This document shows positions 34,069 through 43,193 of a stretch of 64,000 nucleotides of DNA, piece by piece (the first letter of the stretch is position 1; every line of letters begins with the position of its first letter). The stretch is from an uncultured Campylobacter sp. (GTDB lineage: Bacteria; Campylobacterota; Campylobacteria; Campylobacterales; Campylobacteraceae). The notes below the pieces were generated by a model. The model made no database searches, was not told the origin of the DNA, and saw only the letters and a program-made list of their open reading frames with translations. The position numbers and the translations under genes were made by a program. The DNA lies in the NCBI RefSeq assembly GCF_963518785.1, contig NZ_CAUQKJ010000004.1, forward strand, positions 165,734-229,733, in the 5' to 3' direction.

Positions 34069-35400
34069 TTAAAAGCTATCATCTCTTTTTTCAAAGATTA
34101 GATGCAGCACGTATGTTACGGCGAAGGTCACTGTGCTAGGCACTATCCAGCCTAGCATCGAGTCGTAAAACGGCATTTTCTTTACGATAAACGTAACAAG
34201 CGGCACCGAAATCCCCAAAATATCAAGCCCGTTTATGACGCCCTCGACTACGCAGACATAGACGCAAGCACGGTAAATCAGCTTGCTCGAATCGATCCAC
34301 GGGTTGATCAGCGAGAGGATTATCAGCATGATCGAGATCGGATAAATAGCGACGAGGACCGGGATGGAGCCTTTGATGATGGTCGTAAGGCCGAAATTTG
34401 CGACTCCAAAGCCGATCACGCACCAAGCGATCGCCCAGGTTTTATATTTGATCTTGCCTTTCGTAAGCTCTTCAAAGTATTCGCTAGCCGAGCTTATAAG
34501 ACCCAGCGTCGTGGTGATGCAGGCTAGGAAAAATGCGCTGCCTAGGATCACTACGCCCACTCTTCCGAAGTAATGATCGCTTACTCGCGACAGAAGCTCC
34601 GCTCCGTTGATATTCGGCGTATCCTTGAAAAGCTCCGCGGAGGTCGCGCCCAGATAGCCCAGCATAAAATATATCGTCATCAGTATGACGCCCGACATCA
34701 TTCCCGCCTTTATCGTAGAGGTGACGAGGTGCTTCTCGTCGCTTACGCCGGTTGCTTTAATGGCGTTAATTACGATGATGCCGAATGCTAGCGACGCAAG
34801 CGCGTCCATCGTTTGATAGCCCTCTACGAAGCCCTTTGCTGCGGCGTGATCAACGTACTCGCCGCTAGGAGCGACGAAGCTTCCGATAGGAAATAAAAAT
34901 CCCGCGCCGAAAAGTAGCAAAATAAGCGCCAAAAGTATCGGCGTGAGGTATTTTCCTAGTAGATCGACGAGCTTTGAAGGGTTCATACAGATGTAATAGT
35001 TCAGCGCAAAATATGCCGCCGAATAAACAAATAGCCAAATTTGAAGGCGATCTTCCGCAATAAAAGGCTTAATCGCGATATCAAAAGGCATATTTGCCGC
35101 ACGCGGTATCGCAAAAAGAGGCCCGATAGTAAGATACAAAAGCGCGGTAAAAACGATCGCAAACACGGGATCTATGCGGCGCACCAGGCTTTGAAGTCCC
35201 TTTGCGCGCGCGATGCCTGCGACGCCGAGTACCGGCAGAAGCACTGCCGTAGCGCAAAAAAACATTATCGCGATATAAAAATTCTGTCCGGATTCCCTAC
35301 CGAGACCCGGCGGAAAAATAAAATTTCCCGCACCGAAAAACATCGCAAATAGCGTAAGCGATATCGTCAAAAACTGGCTTCTACTAAGCTTGCCCTTCAT
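34069..35400 (-). CDS. brnQ: branched-chain amino acid transporter BrnQ (LIVCS family)
   Basis: 443 aa inner-membrane Na+/H+-coupled carrier for Leu, Ile and Val with about 12 helices. The start LTLFAMFFGAGNFIFPPGLG and the block TIGPLFAIPRAANMPFDI are diagnostic; GFVEGYQTMDALASLAFGI is also conserved. It is transcribed alone from its own promoter and inserted between ftsY and radA. A GC-rich imperfect hairpin (AGCCGGGCTC/GGGCTCGGC) lies 25-50 nt after its stop but lacks a clear T-run, so it is only a possible terminator. Confidence 0.95.
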   Translation of the reverse strand: MKGKLSRSQFLTISLTLFAMFFGAGNFIFPPGLGRESGQNFYIAIMFFCATAVLLPVLGVAGIARAKGLQSLVRRIDPVFAIVFTALLYLTIGPLFAIPRAANMPFDIAIKPFIAEDRLQIWLFVYSAAYFALNYYICMNPSKLVDLLGKYLTPILLALILLLFGAGFLFPIGSFVAPSGEYVDHAAAKGFVEGYQTMDALASLAFGIIVINAIKATGVSDEKHLVTSTIKAGMMSGVILMTIYFMLGYLGATSAELFKDTPNINGAELLSRVSDHYFGRVGVVILGSAFFLACITTTLGLISSASEYFEELTKGKIKYKTWAIAWCVIGFGVANFGLTTIIKGSIPVLVAIYPISIMLIILSLINPWIDSSKLIYRACVYVCVVEGVINGLDILGISVPLVTFIVKKMPFYDSMLGWIVPSTVTFAVTYVLHLIFEKRDDSF

Positions 35401-35432
35401 CTTAAACCTTCTTTAAATAAAGTGAAATTTGT

Positions 35433-35438
35433 ATTATA
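35433..35438 (-). promoter_or_regulatory. -10 box of brnQ
   Basis: The minus strand reads AACTATAATAC, a perfect TATAAT 33 nt upstream of the brnQ ATG. Confidence 0.55.
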
Positions 35439-35556
35439 GTTATAAATGTTTAAAACATATTTAAATTTAGCTCAAATTTAGCCGCAAATCCTCCGTCTCG
35501 TGATTTTTGATCCCGCAAACAGCGCACGAGGCGGCTAAAATTTTAAAAATTTTAAG

Positions 35557-35562
35557 TATAAT
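35557..35562 (+). promoter_or_regulatory. -10 box of radA
   Basis: TTTTAAGTATAATTTCG contains TATAAT about 49 nt before the radA ATG in the gap after brnQ. Confidence 0.5.
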
Positions 35563-35610
35563 TTCGCAAAGCTTGGGGCAAATTTAGGCAAAAATGAGCG
35601 AGGAATAAAG

Positions 35611-36960
35611 ATGGCGAAAATTAAAACCACAATTTTTGAGTGCCAGCACTGCGGCAATCAGCAAAGCAGATGGCTCGGCAGATGCCCCGACTGCGGCGCA
35701 TTCGATAGCTTTGTCGAGCTCAAGCCCGCTCAGATCAAAGCGCTAAAAGAGATCGAGGGCGAGCTTGCCCGCGCCTCATCCGCAAGCGCCAAAGCGATCA
35801 GCGAGATACAGATCGAGCAAATTTCGCGCATCGACACCAAGGATAGCGAGCTAAATTTAGTCCTCGGAGGCGGCGTCGTAGAGGGCTCGCTCGTGCTAAT
35901 CGGCGGCAGCCCCGGCATCGGAAAATCCACGCTACTGCTTAAGATCGCGGCAAATTTAGCAAGCGGCGGCCGTGCGGTGCTTTACGTAAGCGGCGAAGAG
36001 AGCGCTAGCCAGATCAAAATGCGTGCGCAGCGGCTAGGCGCGATAAGCGAGCAGCTGTTTTTACTCACCGAGATAAATCTAAGCGCCGTGCTTGAAGAGG
36101 TGGAGCGCAGGGATTATAAGTTTATCGTCATCGACAGCATCCAGACGCTTTTTAGCGACAAGGCCTCCTCTGCGCCGGGCTCGATCACGCAGGTGCGCGA
36201 GATCACCTTCGAGCTGATGCGACTTGCCAAGGCGCGCGGAATTTCGATCTTCATCATCGGCCACATCACCAAAGAGGGCTCGATCGCAGGCCCGCGCATA
36301 TTAGAGCATATGGTGGACGTGGTGCTGTATTTCGAGGGCGATGCGAGCAAGCAGCTTAGAATTTTGCGCGGTTTTAAAAACCGCTTCGGGGCTACGAGCG
36401 AGGTGGGGATTTTCGAGATGGGGCCGCACGGGCTCGTAAGCGCCAAGGACGTCGCGAGTAAATTTTTCACGCGCGGCAAGGCGGTAAGCGGCTCGGCGAT
36501 CACGATCACGATGGAGGGTACGCGCGCGCTTGTCGTAGAGATCCAAGCGCTCGTGTGCGAGAGCGGCTACCCGAAGCGTAGCGCTACGGGCTTTGATAAA
36601 AACCGCCTCGATATGCTTCTAGCGCTACTTGATCGCAAGCTTGAGATCGGGCTTGGCGGATACGACGTCTTCGTAAACGTAAGCGGCGGTGTAAAAATCA
36701 CCGAAACGGCGTGCGATCTAGCCGTCGTCGCGGCGATCGTAAGCAGCTTCAAAAACCGCCCGATCAGCAAAGAGAGCGTCTTCATCGGTGAGGTGAGCCT
36801 AAACGGCGAGATCAGAGAGATCTTCAACCTCGATGCGCGCCTGAAGGAAGCCGCGATGCAGAAATTTAAAAACGCGATCGTCCCGATGAAGCCGCAAAAC
36901 GCGCAGGGGCTTAAAATTTTTCACGCTACCGAGATCACGCAAATTTTAGATTGGATGTGA
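35611..36960 (+). CDS. radA: DNA repair protein RadA
   Basis: RecA-related helicase/branch-migration factor for homologous recombination, 449 aa. Seen: N-terminal zinc finger CQHCGNQQSRWLGRCPDC, Walker A GGSPGIGKSTLLLKIA, Walker B FIVIDSIQT, the RadA-specific KNRFGATSEVGIFEM, and a C-terminal Lon-protease-like domain (GGYDVFVNVSGGVKITE). RadA helps integrate donor DNA during natural transformation in several bacteria. The next gene starts 6 nt after the stop. Confidence 0.97.
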   Translation: MAKIKTTIFECQHCGNQQSRWLGRCPDCGAFDSFVELKPAQIKALKEIEGELARASSASAKAISEIQIEQISRIDTKDSELNLVLGGGVVEGSLVLIGGSPGIGKSTLLLKIAANLASGGRAVLYVSGEESASQIKMRAQRLGAISEQLFLLTEINLSAVLEEVERRDYKFIVIDSIQTLFSDKASSAPGSITQVREITFELMRLAKARGISIFIIGHITKEGSIAGPRILEHMVDVVLYFEGDASKQLRILRGFKNRFGATSEVGIFEMGPHGLVSAKDVASKFFTRGKAVSGSAITITMEGTRALVVEIQALVCESGYPKRSATGFDKNRLDMLLALLDRKLEIGLGGYDVFVNVSGGVKITETACDLAVVAAIVSSFKNRPISKESVFIGEVSLNGEIREIFNLDARLKEAAMQKFKNAIVPMKPQNAQGLKIFHATEITQILDWM

Positions 36961-36966
36961 AATATA

Positions 36967-37959
36967 ATGATGGAAAATAATCAACTCTCGGAATCGGTTA
37001 ATGTTGTTGGTACGTTCTGTCTATTATTTATTATAGCGATTGAAATACTAATGCTAGTGGTACTTTTGTGGTTAGATAAGCAAAATTTTATCCCAGCGGT
37101 TATAATATTTGCATTAGGATTTATTATACTTATTTTAGTAAATAAGAAACCTCAACTATTTGATAGATTAGATAAAATATTTAAAAAGTGGGGTTTTTTA
37201 TCATTAAAAAAGTCATCTATAATTTTTATTATTCCATTTGCTATCTCTTTTGAAATTTTGAGTTCTGCAATAGCAAATAATTCTTTAGCATTACTTATAT
37301 TGACTATTTTTATGATTGTTTATTATTTTTACATATCACGTATATTTAGCAGTACTATAATATCAATATTGTATGGTATTATTATAATAACTATTTTTTT
37401 AATGATCATACCAACTTTGATAATAGCATTTTTAGCATTAACTATTCTGCTCATGCGACTTATGTGGGCTTGTAAATTTAATTTGACAAAAATAATTATA
37501 TATATAACTTTTTTAATATATTTAAAAATGATGGTACAGCTTATTTTTGAATTTCATCAATTTAATATATTGCCATTATTTCATAATTATTACGCTATTA
37601 ATAATTCATCGCTTTTAAAAGTATTAGTTCCTATGATTTATGGTACATATATTTGGCTTATAAGTTTCATTTTAGCTAATGAAAAGTTGTCGATATTTGT
37701 GAATGAAATAATATCTAGGTTTTCTGTTATAGTATTATTGTTTATTGCATTTCTCAGTAATGATATGTTAATAGAAATTTCTACTGAAAAGACACAGCTT
37801 CCAGATAAGCAAGTAATTAAAATTATATCTATGGCTATACAATATTTTACAATACCTTCATTACTTGCACTGATAGTTTTTAAAATTATAGATTTTTTGC
37901 AAGAAAATTCGTGTGACAATAAACAGATAAATTTATTAAGTTTTAAGGGATATCAGTGA
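36967..37959 (+). CDS. AT-rich multi-spanning membrane protein
   Basis: 330 aa with about eight to nine hydrophobic helices and few charged residues; not a family I can name. Base composition is far more AT-rich than radA before it and the gene after it, with AT-ending codons throughout, so it was probably acquired or diverged under different pressure. Its C-terminal third (FILANEKLSIFVNEIISRFS and PSLLALIVFKIIDFLQE) aligns with the corresponding part of the next gene, so the two are paralogues. It overlaps that gene by 4 nt. Two ATGs in tandem (36967, 36970) could serve as start. Confidence 0.75.
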   Translation: MMENNQLSESVNVVGTFCLLFIIAIEILMLVVLLWLDKQNFIPAVIIFALGFIILILVNKKPQLFDRLDKIFKKWGFLSLKKSSIIFIIPFAISFEILSSAIANNSLALLILTIFMIVYYFYISRIFSSTIISILYGIIIITIFLMIIPTLIIAFLALTILLMRLMWACKFNLTKIIIYITFLIYLKMMVQLIFEFHQFNILPLFHNYYAINNSSLLKVLVPMIYGTYIWLISFILANEKLSIFVNEIISRFSVIVLLFIAFLSNDMLIEISTEKTQLPDKQVIKIISMAIQYFTIPSLLALIVFKIIDFLQENSCDNKQINLLSFKGYQ

Positions 37960-38699
37960 AGCCGAATTGCATCGTCAAATCCGTCATTTTGTTTTTCATC
38001 AGGGCGCAAAGCTTAAACGTCAAATTTAGCAGGCTCGATGCCGTCGTATCGCACGCTTACGCTAAATACGGGGCAGTGTTTAAGCTCAGCGTACCACTAC
38101 TTGCCGCAGCATCGGTATTTGCGCTGTTTAACCTATACGATTTTGCCAAAGCAAACTACGCGCTGACGATCTTTTTGCTTGCTTTGGGCTCTCCCCTGCT
38201 TGCGTATAGCTTTTTTAAGGCGATAAAATCAGCGATGACCTTCGCGCTATTTGTGATCCCCTTTGCGGCGGTATTTGCGATCATAGCGGTGACGGGCGCA
38301 CAAAAGCTTGATAACTCGCTAAATTTTAACATCGTCTTTCCGCTGTTTTTCACCATCGTGTGGTTTGCGATGTCGGTGATCGCCGACGAGGACGTGGCGC
38401 AGATCATGAATAAGATAGTATCGAAGCTCTCCACACTTTTCGTGACGATTTTCATCCTTTATAACTACGAGACGCTGCATGGGATTTTAACCGCAAGTGC
38501 GGGAGGGTATCGAGCGAGCGAGGATGAGCTAAGCGCGCTTGATCTGGTGTTTATGACGATTAGATTTTTCACGCTGCCTTCGATTTTTACATTGATGATT
38601 TTTGAGATCAAGGATTATCTTTTTATCAGATACAGCGCGTTCGTGCAGGCTCAGCAGGAGCGTATGCAGGATTTAAAAAATTCCAAGGACTCGGAGTAA
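37956..38699 (+). CDS. membrane protein, divergent paralogue of the preceding gene
   Basis: 247 aa from a GTG overlapping the preceding stop (GTGA). About six membrane helices, then a charged C-terminal tail (AQQERMQDLKNSKDSE). Blocks MSVIADEDVAQIMNKIVSKL and PSIFTLMIFEIKDYLFI match the C-terminal third of the neighbouring protein, but the codon usage is the GC-rich host type. Function unknown; an inner-membrane location is certain. It may be co-transcribed from radA. Confidence 0.75.
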   Translation: MKPNCIVKSVILFFIRAQSLNVKFSRLDAVVSHAYAKYGAVFKLSVPLLAAASVFALFNLYDFAKANYALTIFLLALGSPLLAYSFFKAIKSAMTFALFVIPFAAVFAIIAVTGAQKLDNSLNFNIVFPLFFTIVWFAMSVIADEDVAQIMNKIVSKLSTLFVTIFILYNYETLHGILTASAGGYRASEDELSALDLVFMTIRFFTLPSIFTLMIFEIKDYLFIRYSAFVQAQQERMQDLKNSKDSE

Positions 38700-38921
38700 A
38701 ATTTTAAAGCCTAGCTCGATCTAGCTTTGCGCGCCGTAAATACTCGCAAATACTAAAGATTATGACTGCCATGTGCACGCTGGCTTAGGCGCGGCAGTGG
38801 GACTAATAAAATTTGAAATGAAATTTTAGGACAAAATTTCGAGACGGAATTTTAATGACGCGCGGGTCGGGGTTTAAAGCCGCAAAGCTTCAAATCCACG
38901 CCCTGCGTTAAATTTAAAATT

Positions 38922-39728
38922 TTAAAAGAAGCTGTATATGTCGTCTAAAAGGAAGTATTTTTTATCGACGGTGCCTTTGTAGAAAGGCTCGAAAGTATCG
39001 TTATACGCCTTTTTGAAAAAGCCCTCTTTACTAAGCGAGATGAGCGCTTGATTGACGGCTTCTGCGAGATCTGCGTTGCCTTTTTGCATCGCGATGCCTA
39101 AAAATACGTTCTCGCCAAGACTTTTGATATTAACCTCGACGCTAGGATCTGCGACCGGATAGACCATCACAAATAGATTATCGTCGCACGCGCCGTCGAT
39201 CTCGCCACTTTTTAGCCGCTTGTAGCAATCGGAGGAATTTTTGCAATACACTAGATTGTAGCCACCGTCCTTTTGCATAAACGCTTCGCCCGTGGAGCCG
39301 CGGATGACGCCTACTTTCTTACCTCGCAAATCGCTCATTTTTTGGATATTGTCGCTTTTTCTGGTTAAAACTCCGGAATTTACCGAAAGATAGGGCATCG
39401 AAAACTCATAATTTTTCTTTCTCTCCTCAGTAACGCTTGCAGCCGCGATAAGCATATCCGCCTGATTATTTTGAATGGACGGAAAGCGCGCTTGCGCCGA
39501 TACCGGTATGAGCTCGATCCTGCCGCCGGTATCGCCTAAAATTTTGCCTCCGATTGCATTAGCAAGCTCCACGTCAAAGCCCTCAAAGCCGTTATCCGTG
39601 ACCCTACTAAACGGAGGTTCATTTTCATAAACGGCGATACGAATGACTTTACTCTGCTTTATTTGGCTTAAAGAATTCGCAAGCGCAAAGATGCAAGATA
39701 AAAGAATTAAAAACAGTGATTTTTTCAT
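38922..39728 (-). CDS. periplasmic amino-acid-binding protein (SBP family 3), copy 3 of the array
   Basis: 268 aa with signal peptide (LFLILLSCIFALANS). Family 3 solute-binding features: VIRIAVYENEPPFSRV, GFEGFDVELANAIGG, QADMLIAAASVTEERKK and GKKVGVIRGSTGEAFMQ. The C-terminus FEPFYKGTVDKKYFLLDDI is shared by all three tandem paralogues and is longer than in typical members. It follows copy 2 by 17 nt, so probably the same transcript. No permease or ATPase gene is adjacent. The ligand is likely an amino acid such as Asp/Glu or Cys by analogy with CjaA/PEB1-type proteins; unproven. Confidence 0.9.
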   Translation of the reverse strand: MKKSLFLILLSCIFALANSLSQIKQSKVIRIAVYENEPPFSRVTDNGFEGFDVELANAIGGKILGDTGGRIELIPVSAQARFPSIQNNQADMLIAAASVTEERKKNYEFSMPYLSVNSGVLTRKSDNIQKMSDLRGKKVGVIRGSTGEAFMQKDGGYNLVYCKNSSDCYKRLKSGEIDGACDDNLFVMVYPVADPSVEVNIKSLGENVFLGIAMQKGNADLAEAVNQALISLSKEGFFKKAYNDTFEPFYKGTVDKKYFLLDDIYSFF

Positions 39729-39745
39729 TTCAAATTCCTTTTTTA

Positions 39746-40552
39746 TTAAAAAAAGCTGTAAAGATCGTCAAGCAAGAAATATTTTTTATCGACGGTGCCT
39801 TTATAGAAGGATTCGAAAGTATCCTCGTAAGCCTTTTTGAAAAAGCCCTCTTTGCTAAGCGCGATCAGACCTTTATTGATCGCTTCTAGCAGCTCTGCGT
39901 TACCCTTTTGCACCGCGACGCCCAAAAATACATTATCGCCTAAATTTTTGATATTGACTTCGACTGCAGGATCTACGATCGGATAGACCATTACAAAAAG
40001 GTTGTTGTTGCAATACCCGTCGATCTCGCCACTTTTTAATCTCCTATAGCAATCGACCGAATCGTTGCAATAAGAAACATTATAACCGCCGTCTTTTTTG
40101 ATATACGCCTCGCCGGTAGTCTTGCGGATGATGCCGATCTTTTTGCCCATCAGATCGCCTATTTTGTGAATATTTGAGTCTTTTTTCGTTAAAATTCCCA
40201 AATTTACCGTAAAATACGGCATCGAAAAATCCACGCTGCCTTTACGCTCTTCAGTGATACTTGCAGCCGCGATTATCATATCGGCTTGATTATTTTGAAG
40301 CATCGGAAAGCGCACTTCGTTCGTTACCGGTATAAGCTCGATACGACCGCCGCTGTTGCCGAAAATTTTACCGGCTAGCGCATTGGCAAGCTCGACCTCA
40401 AATCCCTCAAAGCCTTTCTCGCTCGACTTACTAAAAGGCGGCTCATTTTCATAAACGCCCACTCTGATAACCTTGCTTTGCTTTATTTCGCTTAAGGAAT
40501 TCGCAAAAACAAAGATCGCCGACAATATAATAAGAAAAAATGACTTTTTCAT
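39746..40552 (-). CDS. periplasmic amino-acid-binding protein (SBP family 3), copy 2 of the array
   Basis: 268 aa, closest to the copy downstream: VIRVGVYENEPPFSKS, GFEGFEVELANALAG, QADMIIAAASITEERKG and the shared tail FESFYKGTVDKKYFLLDDL. Signal peptide LIILSAIFVFANS. A cysteine pair (SYCNDSVDCYRRLKSGEIDG) is conserved in the array and may form a disulphide. AAGGAGG precedes the ATG, an unusually strong ribosome-binding site. First gene of a two-gene unit with the copy at 38922. Confidence 0.9.
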   Translation of the reverse strand: MKKSFFLIILSAIFVFANSLSEIKQSKVIRVGVYENEPPFSKSSEKGFEGFEVELANALAGKIFGNSGGRIELIPVTNEVRFPMLQNNQADMIIAAASITEERKGSVDFSMPYFTVNLGILTKKDSNIHKIGDLMGKKIGIIRKTTGEAYIKKDGGYNVSYCNDSVDCYRRLKSGEIDGYCNNNLFVMVYPIVDPAVEVNIKNLGDNVFLGVAVQKGNAELLEAINKGLIALSKEGFFKKAYEDTFESFYKGTVDKKYFLLDDLYSFF

Positions 40553-40992
40553 AATTTCCTCCTTGAATTTTAAATTTTTCGTAATTGTAATGTAAATTTT
40601 CTTAAAATTTCATTTTACCAAAACTGAAATTATTCCCTAAATTGCGAGCTTAGCGATAAAATTTCGCAACTAAAATTTCTAAGCATAATGATAGAGGCTT
40701 TTTAAATTTTACTGCCTTGCGCCAAGCTCCGCCTGCTCTCATTAAATTTTAGCGCTTCGCTATAAATTCTGTGCGTCTATCAGCGCCGCGCAAAAATAGC
40801 ACACCGCTGTGAAATTCTATGGAATTTTATAAATTCTGCAACGGCGCGTTAGTAAAATTTACAATCTAAACCAAGCTCGCAAAGTCGGGCAAAATAGCAA
40901 GGCTATGCGAGCCCTTTAAATTTTACCTGGCGAGAGCACACAGCTATGCTTACTGCAAGCAAATGCAGGCGAGCTGTATCGGCTATACCCGC
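40553..40992. other. 440-bp gap between binding-protein genes
   Basis: No ORF seen. Contains many AAATTT/AAATTC sites (around 40575, 40610, 40665, 40707 and 40745) and presumably the promoter for the two-gene unit to its left; no clear -10 box is recognised. Confidence 0.4.
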
Positions 40993-41799
40993 CTAAAATA
41001 AGCTATAAAGATCATCCAGCAAGAAATATTTTTTCTCCGCAGTACCCTTGTAATACGGCTCGATAGTCTCGTCATAGGTCTTTTTCATAAAGCCGTTCTT
41101 GCTTAGCTTGACTAGCTCGCCATTTAAGAACTCAAGCAGATCCTTATTGCCCTTAGAAACCGCAATGCCTAAGAAATCCGAAACGCCTAAATTCTTGATA
41201 TTTACCTCGGTGTCGCTGTCGATGACGGCATAAGCTAAAACTATCAGATTATCCGTCGCATATCCGATGCCCTTACCGTCCTTTAGCATTTTATAGCATT
41301 CATTTGCAGTGGCGCAATTTACAATTTCAAAGCCCTCTTTTCTAAAATATGCTTCGCCCGTAGTTCCGGTTTCTGCGATGATCGGCTTGCCGTGCAGATC
41401 CGATACGGTCTTGATTCTATCGCCGGCGCGGGTTAGCACGCCGATATTTACTGCAAAATACGGCGTCGTAAAATCGACCACCTGCTTACGCTCATTTGTG
41501 ATCGTAAAGGTCGCAAGCACCATATCTACTTTATTTTCTTCCAACACTTTTAAACGCTCACTAGCCTTTACGGGCACGAATTCCACCTTGCCCGCCTTGC
41601 CGCCGAATATATCTTTTGATAGCGCCTCGGCTAAAGTCACCTCAAATCCTTGAAATTTGCCGTCTTCGAATTTACTAAAAGGCGGTTGCGCCTCAAATAC
41701 GCCTACGCGCACACTGCCCGATTGCCTGATCTCAGATAGGGTATTTGCCACTACACTACTTGTAAATAACAATAAAATTCCCAAAATTATCTTTTTCAT
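40993..41799 (-). CDS. periplasmic amino-acid-binding protein (SBP family 3), copy 1 of the array
   Basis: 268 aa and more distant from the other two: SVRVGVFEAQPPFSKFEDG, GFEVTLAEALSKDIFGG, KVDMVLATFTITNERKQVV and GKPIIAETGTTGEAYFRK, with the same tail (EPYYKGTAEKKYFLLDDL). Signal peptide ILGILLLFTSSVVANT. The cysteine pair (VNCATANECYKMLKDGKGIG) is kept. It stands alone with its own upstream region. The transport partners must be encoded elsewhere. Confidence 0.9.
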   Translation of the reverse strand: MKKIILGILLLFTSSVVANTLSEIRQSGSVRVGVFEAQPPFSKFEDGKFQGFEVTLAEALSKDIFGGKAGKVEFVPVKASERLKVLEENKVDMVLATFTITNERKQVVDFTTPYFAVNIGVLTRAGDRIKTVSDLHGKPIIAETGTTGEAYFRKEGFEIVNCATANECYKMLKDGKGIGYATDNLIVLAYAVIDSDTEVNIKNLGVSDFLGIAVSKGNKDLLEFLNGELVKLSKNGFMKKTYDETIEPYYKGTAEKKYFLLDDLYSLF

Positions 41800-41969
41800 A
41801 TCGTTCCTTTAATTACAATGATTAGCCTAGCCGCGCATTCGCGTCGCTTCGGCAAGCCGTCTTAAGCCGGTCGTATATTATTCGCTCACTTCTCCTTTCG
41901 ACATTTTTTAAAATTTCTTTACTTTGAAATTTTGCGGCGCATTTTACGCAAATTTCATTTAAAATACAT

Positions 41970-42665
41970 TTAATCTGCGCCGTGATTTAGATCCCAATCG
42001 ATCTCTCCCAGACCGTGCGCGCGCAGATATTCGTTGCATCTGCTAAAATGCCTGCAGCCGAAAAACGCCCCTCCTGCAAGCGGACTAGGATGCGCGGCGG
42101 TTAAAATGAGATGCCTCCGCGCATCGATCAGCGCCGATTTTGCTTTGGCGAAATTTCCCCACAGCATAAAGACTAAGCTTTGCCGCCTCGCGCTTAAAAT
42201 TTTAATCACGGCGTCGGTAAAAATTTGCCAGCCGAAGCCGCTGTGCGAGTTCGCGCGGTTCGCGCCCACGCTAAGGCTCGCATTAAGTAGCAGCACGCCC
42301 TGCTTCGCCCAGTAGCTCAGATCGCCGCTAGCAGGCTCGCTAATACCCAGATCGCTTTTAATCTCTTTGTAGATATTTACGAGGCTAGGCGGAATTCGCA
42401 CGCCGTGCGGCACCGAAAAGCTAAGCCCCATCGCTTGATGCGCGCCGTGGTAGGGATCCTGCCCCAAAATCACCGCGCGCACCCGCTCAAACGGGGTGAG
42501 ATTAAAGGCATTAAAGATCAAATTTCCCGGCGGATATACGATCTCGCGCGCCTTTGCGGCGAGCAGGTTTTCTTTGATCTTTGCAAAATACTCGCTTAAA
42601 AATTCCTCTCTAAGTGCCTCTTTCCAGCCGCTCTCAATCCTCACGTCGTCTAAATTTATCTGCAT
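41970..42665 (-). CDS. ung: uracil-DNA glycosylase
   Basis: Family 1 UDG removing uracil from DNA, 231 aa. Seen: the water-activating loop VILGQDPYHGAHQAMGLSF with the catalytic Asp, LLLNASLSVGANRANSH, LVFMLWGNFAK, and the leucine-loop motif TAAHPSPLAGGAFFGCRHF with the catalytic His. Complete, normal length, monocistronic. Confidence 0.97.
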   Translation of the reverse strand: MQINLDDVRIESGWKEALREEFLSEYFAKIKENLLAAKAREIVYPPGNLIFNAFNLTPFERVRAVILGQDPYHGAHQAMGLSFSVPHGVRIPPSLVNIYKEIKSDLGISEPASGDLSYWAKQGVLLLNASLSVGANRANSHSGFGWQIFTDAVIKILSARRQSLVFMLWGNFAKAKSALIDARRHLILTAAHPSPLAGGAFFGCRHFSRCNEYLRAHGLGEIDWDLNHGAD

Positions 42666-42811
42666 ACCGACCCTTTAAATTTTAATAAATTAACGCTCTA
42701 ATTTTACAATAAATTTTAAAAATAATATCGCTCTTGCGCGCCGCTGTAATCAAAGGCGGATCGCCTGCGCTCTCGCGCCGCAACCGACTTCGCCGATTTT
42801 TATAGGCGCCG
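42666..42811. other. short gap after ung, nothing recognised
   Basis: GC-rich stretch between ung and the membrane-protein remnant, with no ORF or terminator that I can support. Confidence 0.3.
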
Positions 42812-43023
42812 CTACACGATCACGATCAAAAACGCCATAAAAAACAGCATGGCGATCGTCTTTTTATTATCGTTAAGCAGGCTCTGCGGATAAAAAGCAA
42901 ACAAAATCGCGTAGGCAAAAAGCGCGATTGCGAACTCCCACGGGTTATTATCTCTGAATTTTAACCTATAAGCGACCCGAAAGCTATATGCGAAAGCAGC
43001 GATAAAATTTGAGCCGGTTTCAT
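42812..43023 (-). pseudogene. remnant of a small membrane protein gene
   Basis: On the minus strand a frame without a start reads NFIAAFAYSFRVAYRLKFRD, then WEFAIALFAYAILFAFYPQS, and ends IAMLFFMAFLIVIV at a TAG: two membrane helices with believable loops. An ATG at 43023 with AGGAG upstream opens a different frame that stops after 20 codons. Best explained as a two-helix membrane protein broken by a frameshift. Family unknown. Confidence is modest because the region is short. Confidence 0.4.
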
Positions 43024-43193
43024 TCTGTCTTTGTGATCTCCTATTTTATGAAAACCCACTATATCGTTATTTTATCTACTTTGATAAATATCCGCAAGAC
43101 CAAAGTCTAAATTTTTAAATTTTATCCCAAAGCTTTTAAATTTATTTTTCAACGACGATATCAATCGGCTGTAAGTAAATTTAGCGCACGCTA
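43024..43193 (-). pseudogene. possible short coding remnant
   Basis: One minus-strand frame reads YSRLISSLKNKFKSFGIKFK followed by NLDFGLADIYQSR and TAA near 43062, which has a protein-like composition but no good start. It may be the 3' part of a decayed gene continuing the erosion seen on both sides. Alternatively chance. Confidence 0.25.
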
